A stretch of 31,597 bases of DNA from an uncultured Collinsella sp. (GTDB lineage Bacteria > Actinomycetota > Coriobacteriia > Coriobacteriales > Coriobacteriaceae). How positions within the stretch are numbered: the stretch's first letter is position 1; the number at the start of each line of letters is the position of its first letter. The position numbers were made by a program, and so were the translations under genes. The stretch spans positions 1 to 31,597 of the forward strand of contig CAJLLB010000007.1 of NCBI GenBank assembly GCA_905207425.1, in the 5' to 3' direction. This document shows, in pieces, positions 14,328-23,268 of the stretch. The notes below the pieces were generated by a model, which saw only the letters and a list, made by a program, of their open reading frames with translations, had not been told where the DNA came from and made no database searches.

Positions 14328-15265
14328 TAGGCAGCCTCAATACGATGCAGGATATCAGCAACGACCTCATCGATCGTACATTCATCCATATCAAACCACG
14401 CGATACGGTCATCGCGCTTAAACCACGAAAGCTGACGTTTGGCATAGCGACGCGAACGCATCTTAATGAGTTCGCGAGCCTCATCCATGCTCGTCACGCC
14501 ATTGAAAGCATCGATGATCTCTTTATAGCCAATTGCCTGCATCGAAGTCAGGGCATCTCCCAGCCCCTGGTCCATAAGACCGCGAACCTCATCAACAAGA
14601 CCCTGCTCAAACATCACATCGACACGTAGGTTAATGCGTTCATAGAGCACCTCGCGATTTCGCGTCAGGCCAAACCATAACGCATGATAATGCTCGCGCG
14701 GAACACTAAACTGCGACTTTTGTTGCGCATAGGAAACGCCATCATCGTGCATTTCGAGCGCGCGAATCACACGCCGCACGTTATGCGGATGAATAACAGC
14801 AGCTGATTCTGGATCGCGCTCGGCAAGCAGGGCATGCAGTTCTTCCTCGCCAATACGCTCGGCAAGCTCCTGATACCCCGCGCGACGATCGTCCTCAAGC
14901 TCGCCCGAGGGAAAATCCATCTCATCCAGGGCGGCCTTGAGATACAAGCCTGTGCCCCCGCAAAACACCGGTAGGCGGCCCTCGCCAAGCAAACGCTCAA
15001 CATGCGCGCGAGCGTCAGCCTGATAAAGCGCCGCAGAGTACGCCACACCCGGCTCTACAATGTCGACGAGACGCAGCGGCGCCGTACACTCATCGGGCGC
15101 CATCTTTGCGGTACCGATGTCCATGCCGCGATAGATTTGCATCGCATCGCACGACAGCACTTCGGACGAAAGACGAGCCGCCAAACGGTCGGCAACACCA
15201 CTCTTACCAACCGCCGTCGGACCGACGATCGCAACGGCGGAAAGACCTGCCCCGGGAGAAACCAT
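14327..15265 (-). CDS. miaA: tRNA dimethylallyltransferase
   Basis: The 312-residue enzyme attaches a dimethylallyl group to N6 of A37 in tRNAs reading UNN codons. The P-loop GPTAVGKS is at 15-22; SCDAMQIYRGMDIGTAK and FCGGTGLYLKA are typical substrate-binding segments, and the length fits. The ATG overlaps the miaB stop (TAATG). MiaA makes the i6A37 that MiaB then methylthiolates, so two successive steps are encoded together. Confidence 0.96.
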   Translation of the reverse strand: MVSPGAGLSAVAIVGPTAVGKSGVADRLAARLSSEVLSCDAMQIYRGMDIGTAKMAPDECTAPLRLVDIVEPGVAYSAALYQADARAHVERLLGEGRLPVFCGGTGLYLKAALDEMDFPSGELEDDRRAGYQELAERIGEEELHALLAERDPESAAVIHPHNVRRVIRALEMHDDGVSYAQQKSQFSVPREHYHALWFGLTRNREVLYERINLRVDVMFEQGLVDEVRGLMDQGLGDALTSMQAIGYKEIIDAFNGVTSMDEARELIKMRSRRYAKRQLSWFKRDDRIAWFDMDECTIDEVVADILHRIEAA

Positions 15266-16641
15266 TAGCGCGGCTCGCCCACAACGGAGCCGGACAAATA
15301 CCAGGTCTTGGCAACGTCAACGTCAACATCAACGATCTTGCCAACAAGCTGATCGATGCTGTAACCCTCGGGGATAGGCGCATGCACGGTCTGATTCTTG
15401 GGACTCTTGCCCAGCAGGACCGCGTCGTTCTTTTTACTCGTTCCCTCAATGAGCGCCGGCACCACAGTATGAAGCTCACCCTGGTTGTACTCGTGCGCCG
15501 TGGTCTCGATAACCTTAACCAGGCGGTTGAAACGCTCGAGAATAACCTCATGCGGCGTAGGATCGTCAATCTCGGCGGCCGGGGTACCGGCGCGCTTGGA
15601 ATAGATGAAGGTATAGGCCTGAGCATAGCGGACCGTCTCGGCAAGTGAGAGCGTCTGCTCAAAGTCTTCTTCAGTCTCGCCCGGGAAGCCAACGATAATG
15701 TCGGTCGAGAGCGCGATATCGGGCATGCGGTTGCGAATGCGATCGACCAGGCCCAGATAGTCCTCGCGTGTATAACGGCGATTCATCTCTTTGAGGATCC
15801 GTGTCGAACCTGACTGGACGGCCAGGTGCAACTGCGGCATAACGGCAGGCGTCTCGGCCATGGCGTCGATGGTCTCGGGGAGCAGATCCTTGGGATGCGA
15901 AGACGTAAAGAAGATGCGCTCCACACCCGTATCGCCCACGGCACGCAGCAGATCGGCAAAACGCGGCTTGCCAAACAGATCGCGACCATATGAGTTAACG
16001 TTTTGGCCCAGCAGCGTAATCTCACGCACGCCCTGGCGCACCAAACCGGTCACCTCGTCGACAATCTCCTCGAAGGGGCGACTTTTTTCGCGACCGCGCA
16101 CGTACGGCACGATGCAATAGGTGCAGAAATTATTGCAGCCTGTCATGATGGGCACCCAGGCGTGATACTGGGTCTCGCGATGCCACGGCATGCTCATGGC
16201 ATCCGTATCCTCATGCTCATTGGTGCGGATATGACGCTTACCATCAAGGAACGCCTCGGCAATGAGCTCGGCCACATGTGCGATGGAATGCGTGCCAAAG
16301 ATGACATTGACGTTATCGACGTTGGTGAGCAGGCCCTCTCCATCACGCTGCGCGATGCAGCCGCCCACGGCAACCACACGCTTGCCCGAAGGCGAAGGCG
16401 GCAGGCTTTTGCAGGAATTGCACTGACCGTACAGGCGAGTATCGGCGGCCTCACGCACACAGCATGTCATGAAGACAACGATATCGGCATGCTCGGGATC
16501 GAGCGCCATGAGGCAGCCATACGAATCAAGCAGACCGCTCACACGCTCGGAGTCGTGCTGATTCATCTGACAGCCAAAGGTGCGGATAAAGTAGGTTTTA
16601 CCGGCAAGAATATCGCGTACGGAACGCTGGTCCATGTGCAT
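15265..16641 (-). CDS. miaB: tRNA-2-methylthio-N6-dimethylallyladenosine synthase
   Basis: The 458-residue radical-SAM enzyme converts i6A37 to ms2i6A37. The N-terminal methylthiotransferase domain supplies cysteines C24 (FGCQMN), C60 (MTCCVRE) and C95 (GGC); the radical-SAM cluster is C169-x3-C173-x2-C176 (CNNFCTYC). A TRAM domain for tRNA binding closes the protein (about 390-455). The family usually reads NTCSVRE; here it is MTCCVRE, an extra cysteine next to a cluster ligand. Two in-frame ATGs, 16641 and 16635, stand near a TTAGGA ribosome site; either could be used. It precedes miaA with overlap. Confidence 0.95.
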   Translation of the reverse strand: MHMDQRSVRDILAGKTYFIRTFGCQMNQHDSERVSGLLDSYGCLMALDPEHADIVVFMTCCVREAADTRLYGQCNSCKSLPPSPSGKRVVAVGGCIAQRDGEGLLTNVDNVNVIFGTHSIAHVAELIAEAFLDGKRHIRTNEHEDTDAMSMPWHRETQYHAWVPIMTGCNNFCTYCIVPYVRGREKSRPFEEIVDEVTGLVRQGVREITLLGQNVNSYGRDLFGKPRFADLLRAVGDTGVERIFFTSSHPKDLLPETIDAMAETPAVMPQLHLAVQSGSTRILKEMNRRYTREDYLGLVDRIRNRMPDIALSTDIIVGFPGETEEDFEQTLSLAETVRYAQAYTFIYSKRAGTPAAEIDDPTPHEVILERFNRLVKVIETTAHEYNQGELHTVVPALIEGTSKKNDAVLLGKSPKNQTVHAPIPEGYSIDQLVGKIVDVDVDVAKTWYLSGSVVGEPR

Positions 16642-16680
16642 AAGTCCTAACGATGGGGAGCGAAACGAGGCAAGCAGAAG

Positions 16681-16998
16681 CTATGCCACAGGCTTAACAT
16701 CATCCATGACGACGTTATCCATAGCAGCTCGATTGATCTGGTGAACGTAGATAGAAAGGCGGATGGCCGTGCGCGACTCCCCGTTAATGAGGATGTCGGA
16801 GAACACAGGCGCGCAGGAAATATCAAAACCGGTTGGAATCAAAAAACCGCGCGCGATAGCAACGGCCTTAATGGCCTGGTTGACAGCACCGGCACCGACA
16901 CACTGGATGTTGACGGGTACACCATCCTTGACCATGCCGGCGATGGCGCCGGCAACGGACGCGGGCGATGATTTGCTTGATACCTTCAGGCAATCCAT
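16681..16998 (-). CDS. Stage V sporulation protein S (SpoVS) family protein
   Basis: The 105-residue protein matches SpoVS: LKVSSKSSPASVAGAIAG at about 4-21, then NIQCVGAGAVNQAIKAVAIARG, and a C-terminal IRLSIYV strand. The fold is Alba-like and probably binds nucleic acid. In Bacillus, SpoVS acts in spore coat assembly, but homologues occur in many non-spore-formers, where the role is unknown; no sporulation gene is visible here. GCAGGAGT precedes the ATG. The rny, (second gene), spoVS, miaB order matches Bacillus. Confidence 0.9.
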   Translation of the reverse strand: MDCLKVSSKSSPASVAGAIAGMVKDGVPVNIQCVGAGAVNQAIKAVAIARGFLIPTGFDISCAPVFSDILINGESRTAIRLSIYVHQINRAAMDNVVMDDVKPVA

Positions 16999-17048
16999 GA
17001 AGAAACTCCTGCGTTTAAAAGTACGTTTTAACTGCAATAACTTTATCG

Positions 17049-17066
17049 TACCGAGTGGACTCGGTA
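17049..17066. repeat. Short palindrome between the GHKL ATPase and spoVS genes
   Basis: TACCGAGT and ACTCGGTA are perfect 8-bp complements around GG. The palindrome lies just after the ATPase stop (7 nt) on the minus strand. There is no U-tract, so it may be an RNA-processing or protein-binding site rather than a terminator. Confidence 0.4.
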
Positions 17067-17072
17067 AAGGCA

Positions 17073-18158
17073 CTATTCCTCTTTGGCAAGATCGAAGGTC
17101 ACGGTGATTCGATCACGCGAAACACGGATCTTTGGGTCGCCGCAAAGATTGAGATAGTACCGGGCGGCAAGGTCATTAAAGTCGCGCTCCACAGCACGCG
17201 AAAACTGTGCCATGTCATCCTTGGCAATACGCAGCCCACGACGATCCTTCGCGAGATCGACAGGAGCCGGCGCATGCGAGGATGAGTCACGCTCGCGCAG
17301 CAGACGCGCAGTCACACCGCGAACGGGCTTAATCTGCCCTGCCAAAATGCGATGGGCCGTGCGCTCGGACATCTCAAGACCCAAACCCGAACAAATACGA
17401 ATAAAGTCCTCGGCATCAGAGGCAAGGCCTAAACGATCGACAACCGGAAGCTCGCTCTCATCATCAATAAACAGGAGACGAGACGTATCGAGCCGACTTG
17501 ACGCCTGAGCATAAAGGGTCGCGGCAATCTCAGACGGAGAACCAAGATAGACATCGCAACCACGCAACTCCTCGAGCGCAAACTCACAGGCAGCGCGAAT
17601 AATATTATGCGGACCGCGAGCACAGACATAACGTCCGTCCTCATCCTTGACGGCCTGGGGCCAGCTGGACTGATCGGCACGCTCGCTGAGGCGGTCGGCC
17701 GCAACGCTCACCTTAAAGGCTGAGCCAAGATCGACACCAGACGTGACCACGCGGGCCTCGTCGGTGTTCTGCTTGATCGAAAACAATGCCATGCCACGAC
17801 CGTGAACGCCCCAACGGTCCATCTTCATGCTCTCGAGCTTTGAGGTAACGCGAGCATCGAAGATTCGCTCTTGCATATCCTGCGGAACACCCGAGCCGTT
17901 ATCCAGAAAGACAAGCGTGCGGACGCCATCTTCCTTGGTCGTGGCGAGATAGACCTTGTCGGCGCCGGCATCGCGAGCATTACGGAGCATTTCGATGACG
18001 ATATCCTCGACATGCTGAATGTCGTGCTTTGCCTGGCGCCGCTCGGCCTCCGAAACGCGGAGGCGGACATACCCCTCGCCAAGGTTCTCCTCGACGCGAA
18101 GGTTGCCCTCCCCCGACATCGACGCGATAAATGAGATGAGCTCGTTCGCGTCGCTCAT
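17073..18158 (-). CDS. GHKL-type ATPase of unknown function (MutL-like ATP site)
   Basis: The 361-residue protein has an N-terminal GHKL ATP-binding domain. The N box is EMLRNARDAGA at 57-66 (E57, N60, D63), the next motif DNGSG is at 86-90, an ARVTSK segment at 102-107 recalls the ATSK of MutL, and the ATP lid is HGRGM at 119-123. The remaining two thirds match no family I recognise, and there is no histidine-kinase phosphoacceptor or transmembrane segment. The start lies one base from the rny stop, so it is tightly coupled to RNase Y. Bacillus has ymdB in this position. A role in RNA turnover or in a SpoVS-linked process is only suggested by context. Confidence 0.8.
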   Translation of the reverse strand: MSDANELISFIASMSGEGNLRVEENLGEGYVRLRVSEAERRQAKHDIQHVEDIVIEMLRNARDAGADKVYLATTKEDGVRTLVFLDNGSGVPQDMQERIFDARVTSKLESMKMDRWGVHGRGMALFSIKQNTDEARVVTSGVDLGSAFKVSVAADRLSERADQSSWPQAVKDEDGRYVCARGPHNIIRAACEFALEELRGCDVYLGSPSEIAATLYAQASSRLDTSRLLFIDDESELPVVDRLGLASDAEDFIRICSGLGLEMSERTAHRILAGQIKPVRGVTARLLRERDSSSHAPAPVDLAKDRRGLRIAKDDMAQFSRAVERDFNDLAARYYLNLCGDPKIRVSRDRITVTFDLAKEE

Positions 18159-18159
18159 A

Positions 18160-19710
18160 TTATTTAGCGATATCGACAGCGCGGCTCTCGCGAATCACGA
18201 CGACGCGCACCTGACCGGGATACTCCATCTCTTCCTCGATCTGATGGGCGATATCGTGAGCCAGAACCGTGGACTGGGCATCGGAGATCTTGTCCGGCTG
18301 AACCATGACATGGACCTCGCGACCAGCCTGCATGGCATAGGTACGCTCGACGCCGTCATGGGAGTTGGCGATCTCCTCGAGCTTCTCAAGGCGCTTGATG
18401 TAGTTCTCGGCAGACTCGCGACGGGCACCGGGGCGAGAGGCTGAGACAGCATCGGCGGCCTGCACCAGGACATCGAGCACCGTGTTGGGGTCGACATCGG
18501 CATGGTGAGCCTCGATAGCGTGGACGATAACGGGCTTCTCGCCATAACGACGGGCGAGCTCGGCGCCGATGACGGCATGCGGGCCCTCGACGTCGTGGTC
18601 AATTGCCTTGCCCAGGTCGTGAAGCAGACCGGCGCGCTTGGCGGTCACAACGTCCAGGCCAAGCTCGGAAGCCATCACGCCGCACAGATCAGAGACCTCG
18701 AGGGAGTGCTGAAGCACATTCTGACCAAACGAGGTACGGTAGCGCAGGGCACCAAGGGTCTTGACGATCTCGGGGTGCAGGTCGTGGATACCGGTATCAA
18801 AGGCAGCCTGCTCGCCAGCCTCGCGCACGCGCTGCTGAACCAGGTCGGCAGCCTTGTGATACATCTCCTCAATGCGGGCGGGGTGAATGCGGCCGTCGGC
18901 GATGAGGTTCTCGAGGGCAACACGGGCGGTCTCACGACGGACCGGGTCGAAGCTCGAAAGAACGACGGTCTCAGGCGTGTCGTCGATCACGAGGTTGACG
19001 CCGGAAACCTGCTCGAAGGTCCGGATGTTGCGACCCTCGCGACCGATGATACGGCCCTTGAGGTCATCAGAGGGAATGTGCACGGAGGTAACGGTGACCT
19101 CGGCTGTGTGGTCGGCAGCGCAGCGCTGAATCGCCAGGGACAGAATCTCCTGGGCGGTCTTGTGGCACTCGGCGCGAACCTGCTGCTCGGACTCGCGAAT
19201 GATCGTGGCAGCCTCGTGGGTGACCTCGCCGCGAACCTTATCGAGGAGCTCCTTGTGGGCGTCCTCACGGGTCAGGTCGGCGATACGCTCGAGCTCGGAG
19301 GTCTGCTTGGCGCAGAGCTCCTCAAGCTCGCGGGAGCGCTTCTCGACCTGACCGGCCTGGCTGGACAGCTGGTGCTCACGCTTGTCGAGAGCGTCGTTGC
19401 GGCGATCAAGGGACTCCTCGCGCTGCATCACACGGTTCTCGAGCGTACGAATCTCGCTCTTACGCTGCTTGTCCTCGGCCTCGGCGGCCTGCTTGTTCTT
19501 AATGATCTCTTCCTTAGCCTCGAGCAGAGCCTCTTTTTTGAGGGTCTCGGCCTGACGCTTTGCATCACCGATCAGGGACTCTGCCTGCGCGTGTGCCGAC
19601 TGAATCTTTTCGTCGGCCTCGTGAAGACTACCCTGCTTGGCGGTGCGCATGTAGGCAATGGCGGCGATGGCACCCAAAACGATGCCAACGAGCGCTGCAA
19701 TGATAGGCAT
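18160..19710 (-). CDS. rny: Ribonuclease Y
   Basis: The 516-residue endoribonuclease starts mRNA decay at the membrane. An N-terminal transmembrane helix (about 3-21) is followed by a long charged coiled coil (about 25-190), a KH RNA-binding domain with [10 protein letters not shown] at 219-228, and an HD metal-dependent catalytic domain with [12 protein letters not shown] (H364, D365). The ATG at 19710 has AAAGGAG at good distance; a GTG two codons upstream would overlap the ribosome site. Its own strong promoter and a ~160-nt leader (19711-19870) separate it from recX. The GHKL ATPase gene follows at one base. Confidence 0.96.
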   Translation of the reverse strand: MPIIAALVGIVLGAIAAIAYMRTAKQGSLHEADEKIQSAHAQAESLIGDAKRQAETLKKEALLEAKEEIIKNKQAAEAEDKQRKSEIRTLENRVMQREESLDRRNDALDKREHQLSSQAGQVEKRSRELEELCAKQTSELERIADLTREDAHKELLDKVRGEVTHEAATIIRESEQQVRAECHKTAQEILSLAIQRCAADHTAEVTVTSVHIPSDDLKGRIIGREGRNIRTFEQVSGVNLVIDDTPETVVLSSFDPVRRETARVALENLIADGRIHPARIEEMYHKAADLVQQRVREAGEQAAFDTGIHDLHPEIVKTLGALRYRTSFGQNVLQHSLEVSDLCGVMASELGLDVVTAKRAGLLHDLGKAIDHDVEGPHAVIGAELARRYGEKPVIVHAIEAHHADVDPNTVLDVLVQAADAVSASRPGARRESAENYIKRLEKLEEIANSHDGVERTYAMQAGREVHVMVQPDKISDAQSTVLAHDIAHQIEEEMEYPGQVRVVVIRESRAVDIAK

Positions 19711-19745
19711 GCTCACTCCTTTTTATGGATTCGTTACACAGCAAA

Positions 19746-19771
19746 GCGAACCGTCCTTACGAACGGCTCGC
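19746..19771 (-). promoter_or_regulatory. Hairpin in the rny leader
   Basis: Arms 19746-19754 and 19763-19771 form nine pairs with one G-U in the minus-strand RNA, around an 8-nt loop. It ends about 35 nt before the start codon. It could stabilise the leader or be a site of self-control by RNase Y, which is inference. A second small hairpin, CTCATC/GATGAG, is at 19831-19845. Confidence 0.45.
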
Positions 19772-19876
19772 GACATTTGAGTAATATGGGCGCAGCTTAT
19801 GCGGGTCGGATACAGATAAACATATAAACAAACTCATCACAGATGAGCACATATCACAAAGCAAATGACAGTGATT

Positions 19877-19905
19877 ATCCTACGTTGAACCGCAACAACT
19901 GTCAA
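19877..19905 (-). promoter_or_regulatory. Promoter of the rny unit
   Basis: On the minus strand, TTGACA (19905-19900) and TAGGAT (19882-19877) are separated by 17 bp. Transcription should start near 19870, leaving a leader of about 160 nt. Confidence 0.7.
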
Positions 19906-19967
19906 ATAAACGCACCCGGCACGGCGCCAATCAAGCGGTGAACGGCAGGGGCGTAACGGGTGAACGC

Positions 19968-20660
19968 TTACACGGCGCATTCCTCGCTTGAGGCATCGAG
20001 GCGCGCCTTAACGGCATCGGCGGCGATGTGATACGAGAAGCCTTTACCCATCAAAAATCTGACGAGCTTTTCGAATGCACGTACTTCGGGAACGCGACGT
20101 TTAGCGAGCAAAGCCGAAGCGCGGGCCAAGTCATCATCCACGGCAAAATAAGCCTCGGGATACCCGGGGATATCGTCAAGTACGACATGACGGCGCTTGA
20201 GTTCAACCTCGATCTTGCGCTGTCCCCAGCCGCGACGTTTGCGTTCTTCGATAAAGTACGAACAAAAGCGGTTCTCATCCAAAAAACGATACTCGGTCGC
20301 TCGAGCAACCGCAAAATCGATCGCAGGCTGTCGAAAGCCATAGCGCGCCAACTTATCGCGCACCTCGCCCGTGGCATGATCGCGGCGCGAAAGCATCTCG
20401 GTCACCATGGTGAGTGCACATTTACGTTCGATAAGCTGCACCGCCTCGCGAAAGTCATCCCAATCACAGGGAAGGTCGGGACGGTTCTTAACGTACAGGC
20501 GCGCCACGCGCACGGGAATCCAAATGGAACGTTCGAAACCGCCCTCAAGATCGCAATCGATATGCGCGCAGGGCTTTTTAGACGCATAACCGCTCGAGAA
20601 CGAGGAAGCCGCCTTCTTATCGGGAAAGACGACCGTGGCCTCGGTCACCGTATACGACAT
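19968..20660 (-). CDS. recX: RecX-family regulator of RecA
   Basis: The 230-residue basic protein shows RecX three-helix repeats: the segments MLSRRDHATGEVRDKLARYGF and YRFLDENRFCSYFIEERKRRGWGQRKIEVELKRR are diagnostic. RecX binds the RecA filament and limits its activity. The first ~70 residues are longer than in Escherichia coli RecX and match no domain I know. It starts 11 nt after the recA stop, so it is co-transcribed with recA. No clear terminator follows; CACCCG/CGGGTG with a weak T-rich tail around 19910-19955 is possible. Confidence 0.88.
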   Translation of the reverse strand: MSYTVTEATVVFPDKKAASSFSSGYASKKPCAHIDCDLEGGFERSIWIPVRVARLYVKNRPDLPCDWDDFREAVQLIERKCALTMVTEMLSRRDHATGEVRDKLARYGFRQPAIDFAVARATEYRFLDENRFCSYFIEERKRRGWGQRKIEVELKRRHVVLDDIPGYPEAYFAVDDDLARASALLAKRRVPEVRAFEKLVRFLMGKGFSYHIAADAVKARLDASSEECAV

Positions 20661-20671
20661 GTCGGCATCCG

Positions 20672-21820
20672 CTACTCATCGTCATCGTCGAGCATCGCGG
20701 AGCCATCGATGGCGTACAGCTCATCAAACTCCTCGGGGGCGGGCTGGTCGGTCAACTCAACCTCGGAGGGGGCATCATCGTCATACTCAAGGCCGCAGGC
20801 AAGGCGAACCTTGTGCTCGATCTCGTCGGCGCAATCGGGATGCTCCCGCAGGAATGTCTTGGCGGCCTCGCGACCGTTGCCGAGCTTATCCTCGCCATAG
20901 GCAAACCAGGACCCCATCTTTTTGCAGATGCCGCACTCGACGGCCATATCCAGAATCGAGCCCTCTTTAGAGATGCCGGTGCCGTACATGATGTCAAACT
21001 CGGCCGAACGGAACGGAGCTGCCACCTTGTTCTTAACGACCTTGGCGCGCACGCGGTTACCGATAACCTCGTCCTTAAGCTTAATGCTGTCGATGCGGCG
21101 AATGTCGATACGCACCGAAGAGAAGAACTTAAGGGCGCGGCCGCCCGTCGTGGTCTCGGGGTTGCCGAACATGACGCCGATCTTCTCACGCAGCTGGTTA
21201 ATGAAGATGCACGTCGTGTTGGACTTGGACAGCGAGCCGGCGAGCTTGCGGAGCGCCTGGCTCATCAGGCGAGCCTGAAGACCGACCGTAGTGTCGCCGA
21301 TTTCTCCCTCGATCTCGGCACGCGGGGTCAGCGCAGCGACGGAGTCGACGACGATGGCATCGATGGCGCCGGAACGCACGAGCATGTCAACGATCTCGAG
21401 CGCCTGCTCACCCGTATCGGGCTGGGAAATGAGCACCTCGTCGATATCCACGCCGATGCGCGCGGCATACGTGGGATCGAGCGCGTGCTCGGCATCGATA
21501 AATGCCACAACGCCGCCCATAGCCTGGGCCTCGGCCAGGATCTCGAGCGAAAGCGTCGTCTTACCGGAGGACTCAGGACCGTAAATCTCGACGATACGGC
21601 CGCGCGGCACACCGCCGATACCCAGCGCGGCATCGAGGGCCAGGGCGCCCGTGGGAATGGCCTCGACCTCGAGCTCGGGACCACCATCGCCGTACCTCAT
21701 GATGGAACCCTGGCCGAATTTCTTCTCGATCTCGGCCTTGGTGGTGGCGATCATCTCATCGCGCTCTTTACCCGTCGTGCGAGCATGAACGGTACGTACG
21801 GGACCTGAATTCTTGGCCAT
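20672..21820 (-). CDS. recA: Recombinase RecA
   Basis: The 382-residue protein forms filaments on single-stranded DNA, drives homologous strand exchange and triggers LexA cleavage. Walker A GPESSGKT is at 81-88, Walker B lies in [12 protein letters not shown], and the DNA-binding L2 loop region reads [21 protein letters not shown]. The C-terminal tail is strongly acidic (DDDDE end), as in other RecA proteins. The ATG at 21820 has AGGAGGG 6 nt upstream; the frame extends seven codons further but past the ribosome site. An SOS box lies in its promoter. Confidence 0.98.
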   Translation of the reverse strand: MAKNSGPVRTVHARTTGKERDEMIATTKAEIEKKFGQGSIMRYGDGGPELEVEAIPTGALALDAALGIGGVPRGRIVEIYGPESSGKTTLSLEILAEAQAMGGVVAFIDAEHALDPTYAARIGVDIDEVLISQPDTGEQALEIVDMLVRSGAIDAIVVDSVAALTPRAEIEGEIGDTTVGLQARLMSQALRKLAGSLSKSNTTCIFINQLREKIGVMFGNPETTTGGRALKFFSSVRIDIRRIDSIKLKDEVIGNRVRAKVVKNKVAAPFRSAEFDIMYGTGISKEGSILDMAVECGICKKMGSWFAYGEDKLGNGREAAKTFLREHPDCADEIEHKVRLACGLEYDDDAPSEVELTDQPAPEEFDELYAIDGSAMLDDDDE

Positions 21821-21850
21821 GAATAGCCCTCCTCTTAACAACCTGCATCG

Positions 21851-21879
21851 ATAATAAACGAACGGCTGTTCGTGGTCAA
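21851..21879 (-). promoter_or_regulatory. recA promoter with SOS box in the spacer
   Basis: On the minus strand, TTGACC (21879-21874) and TATTAT (21856-21851) are separated by 17 bp. The spacer holds a perfect LexA site, CGAACAGCCGTTCG on that strand (21859-21872). Bound LexA would block both boxes. Confidence 0.9.
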
Positions 21880-22046
21880 CCGTTCAGGCCAATCATATGC
21901 AGGCAGTCTTTCCAAAACCAAACCAAACGCCGACCAAACACTGACCAAATGCTTGACCACAAAGGGCCAAATAAGAGCAAAGAAGGCGAGAATACATCTA
22001 TAACCAGCACAAACGCTAAATTTGTCAGAGGTCCCTATCTCCACAA

Positions 22047-22070
22047 TTAAGGGGCCCGGAGGCCCCTTAA
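22047..22070 (-). terminator. Terminator of the rnj-cinA unit
   Basis: TTAAGGGGCC and GGCCCCTTAA form a perfect 10-bp stem with a 4-nt loop, 7 nt after the cinA stop on the minus strand. It is followed there by TTGT, so the U-tract is short, but the stem is very strong. Confidence 0.75.
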
Positions 22071-22077
22071 AACACGT

Positions 22078-22614
22078 CTATTCCATAGAATCGAGCACGC
22101 AAACAATGCGACCCAGTGCCTCCGCGACCGCATGGGCACGAACACACGAACGGTCGCCCTCATAGTGGCAACGCACAGAGTCCACGACCGGCACGCCCCC
22201 ATCGGCGGAACGATACGCCCAGCCAATATAGAAAGTGCCAGCCGGATCGTCCTCAGTGCCACCGCTGGGGCCGGCATAACCCGTTGCGCTCACTGCAATA
22301 TCGCTCTGGTACAGCTCCAGCGAACCCACCGCCATCTCACGCGCAGTCTGATGCGACACCGCGGTATAGCGGTCGAGCGTCTCCTGCTCAACACCAAGAA
22401 CGCGATGCTTAATCTCATCGCAATAGGTCACCGCACCGCCACGCAGCACCGCCGAGGCGCCCGGGATATCGGCAATCGTCGATGCGATCATACCCGCCGT
22501 CAGCGACTCAGCCGTCGAAACCGTCACGCCCCGAGCGCTCGCGCGCTCGACAATATCGCGCGCCAGCTCCTCGTTGTGTGCGGAAATCTGCTCAAAAGAG
22601 TCCGTCATACCCAC
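22078..22614 (-). CDS. cinA: CinA C-terminal-domain protein (nicotinamide-nucleotide amidohydrolase)
   Basis: The 178-residue protein consists of the CinA C-terminal domain alone: STAESLTAGMIAS near 33-45 and SATGYAGPSGGTEDDPAGT further on are the family's marks. This domain (PncC) deamidates nicotinamide mononucleotide for NAD salvage. The N-terminal MoaB-like pyrophosphatase domain of full CinA is absent; the upstream gene is pgsA, so it has not simply been split off. The start is GTG at 22614 (AGG 5 nt upstream) or ATG at 22608; the sequence does not decide. The pgsA, cinA, recA order is widespread in Gram-positives. Confidence 0.92.
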   Translation of the reverse strand: MGMTDSFEQISAHNEELARDIVERASARGVTVSTAESLTAGMIASTIADIPGASAVLRGGAVTYCDEIKHRVLGVEQETLDRYTAVSHQTAREMAVGSLELYQSDIAVSATGYAGPSGGTEDDPAGTFYIGWAYRSADGGVPVVDSVRCHYEGDRSCVRAHAVAEALGRIVCVLDSME

Positions 22615-22620
22615 CAGGAC

Positions 22621-23259
22621 CTAGACCGAAAAGACGATCTTGCGGCAGTTCCAGAAGTACTGGGCGCCCGAGATAACGGTCAGGACAACGGCAACGGCGT
22701 ACAGGAAGCGCGACACCGAGTAGATGCCGAGCGTCAGCGCCACCGGGCCAAGGTGCAAGCCGGCCATCGCAAAAACGCACAGGTAACCGCAGATGGAGAC
22801 CATCGTGGTTGCCGTCTTGTACTTGCCGAGCTTATCGGCCGCAACGACCACGCCGGCCGCACTCGCAACCATGCGTAGGGCGCTCACCAGCAGCTCGCGG
22901 AACAGGATAATGAACACGGACCACACGGTCACCGCGTCAAAATCCAAAAACAGCAGCAGGGCCGAGAACACCAGCAGCTTATCGGCGATAGGATCCAAGA
23001 ACTTACCGAAGTCGGTGATCTCGTTGCGCGAGCGCGCCAGATAACCGTCGACCTTATCGGTGCACGACAGGATCACATACAGAATGAAGGCAGCGGCGGC
23101 GAGCGGGCCGTCAAAGATGCTCCAATCCGTACCGGCAACACTCGTGTGAGACAGAGCCGAGACGATCATGAACACCGGGATAAAGACGATGCGAACGCAC
23201 GTCACGATGTTGGCGGGCGTCCAGACACTCGTCAGTTCCTTATTGCTCTCGTTTGCCAC
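22621..23259 (-). CDS. pgsA: CDP-diacylglycerol-glycerol-3-phosphate 3-phosphatidyltransferase
   Basis: The 212-residue membrane enzyme makes phosphatidylglycerol phosphate from CDP-diacylglycerol and glycerol-3-phosphate. The signature D71-G72-x2-A75-R76-x8-G85-x3-D89-x3-D93 is intact, and an N-terminal NIVTCVRI segment (TPANIVT) is typical of PgsA. Several transmembrane segments follow. The position between rimO and cinA supports PgsA over other CDP-alcohol transferases. It starts 9 nt after the rimO stop. Confidence 0.93.
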   Translation of the reverse strand: MANESNKELTSVWTPANIVTCVRIVFIPVFMIVSALSHTSVAGTDWSIFDGPLAAAAFILYVILSCTDKVDGYLARSRNEITDFGKFLDPIADKLLVFSALLLFLDFDAVTVWSVFIILFRELLVSALRMVASAAGVVVAADKLGKYKTATTMVSICGYLCVFAMAGLHLGPVALTLGIYSVSRFLYAVAVVLTVISGAQYFWNCRKIVFSV

Positions 23260-23268
23260 GACGCTCTC

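Noticed and set aside
16681..16998. SpoVS as evidence for a spore-forming organism
   Set aside because: SpoVS homologues are common in non-spore-formers and no other sporulation gene is present in the window.
18502..19827. 441-codon open frame opposite rny, and similar long frames opposite recA, rimO and ftsK
   Set aside because: These are antisense shadows: the opposite frames carry complete conserved motifs, while the shadows are low-complexity without recognisable domains or ribosome sites.
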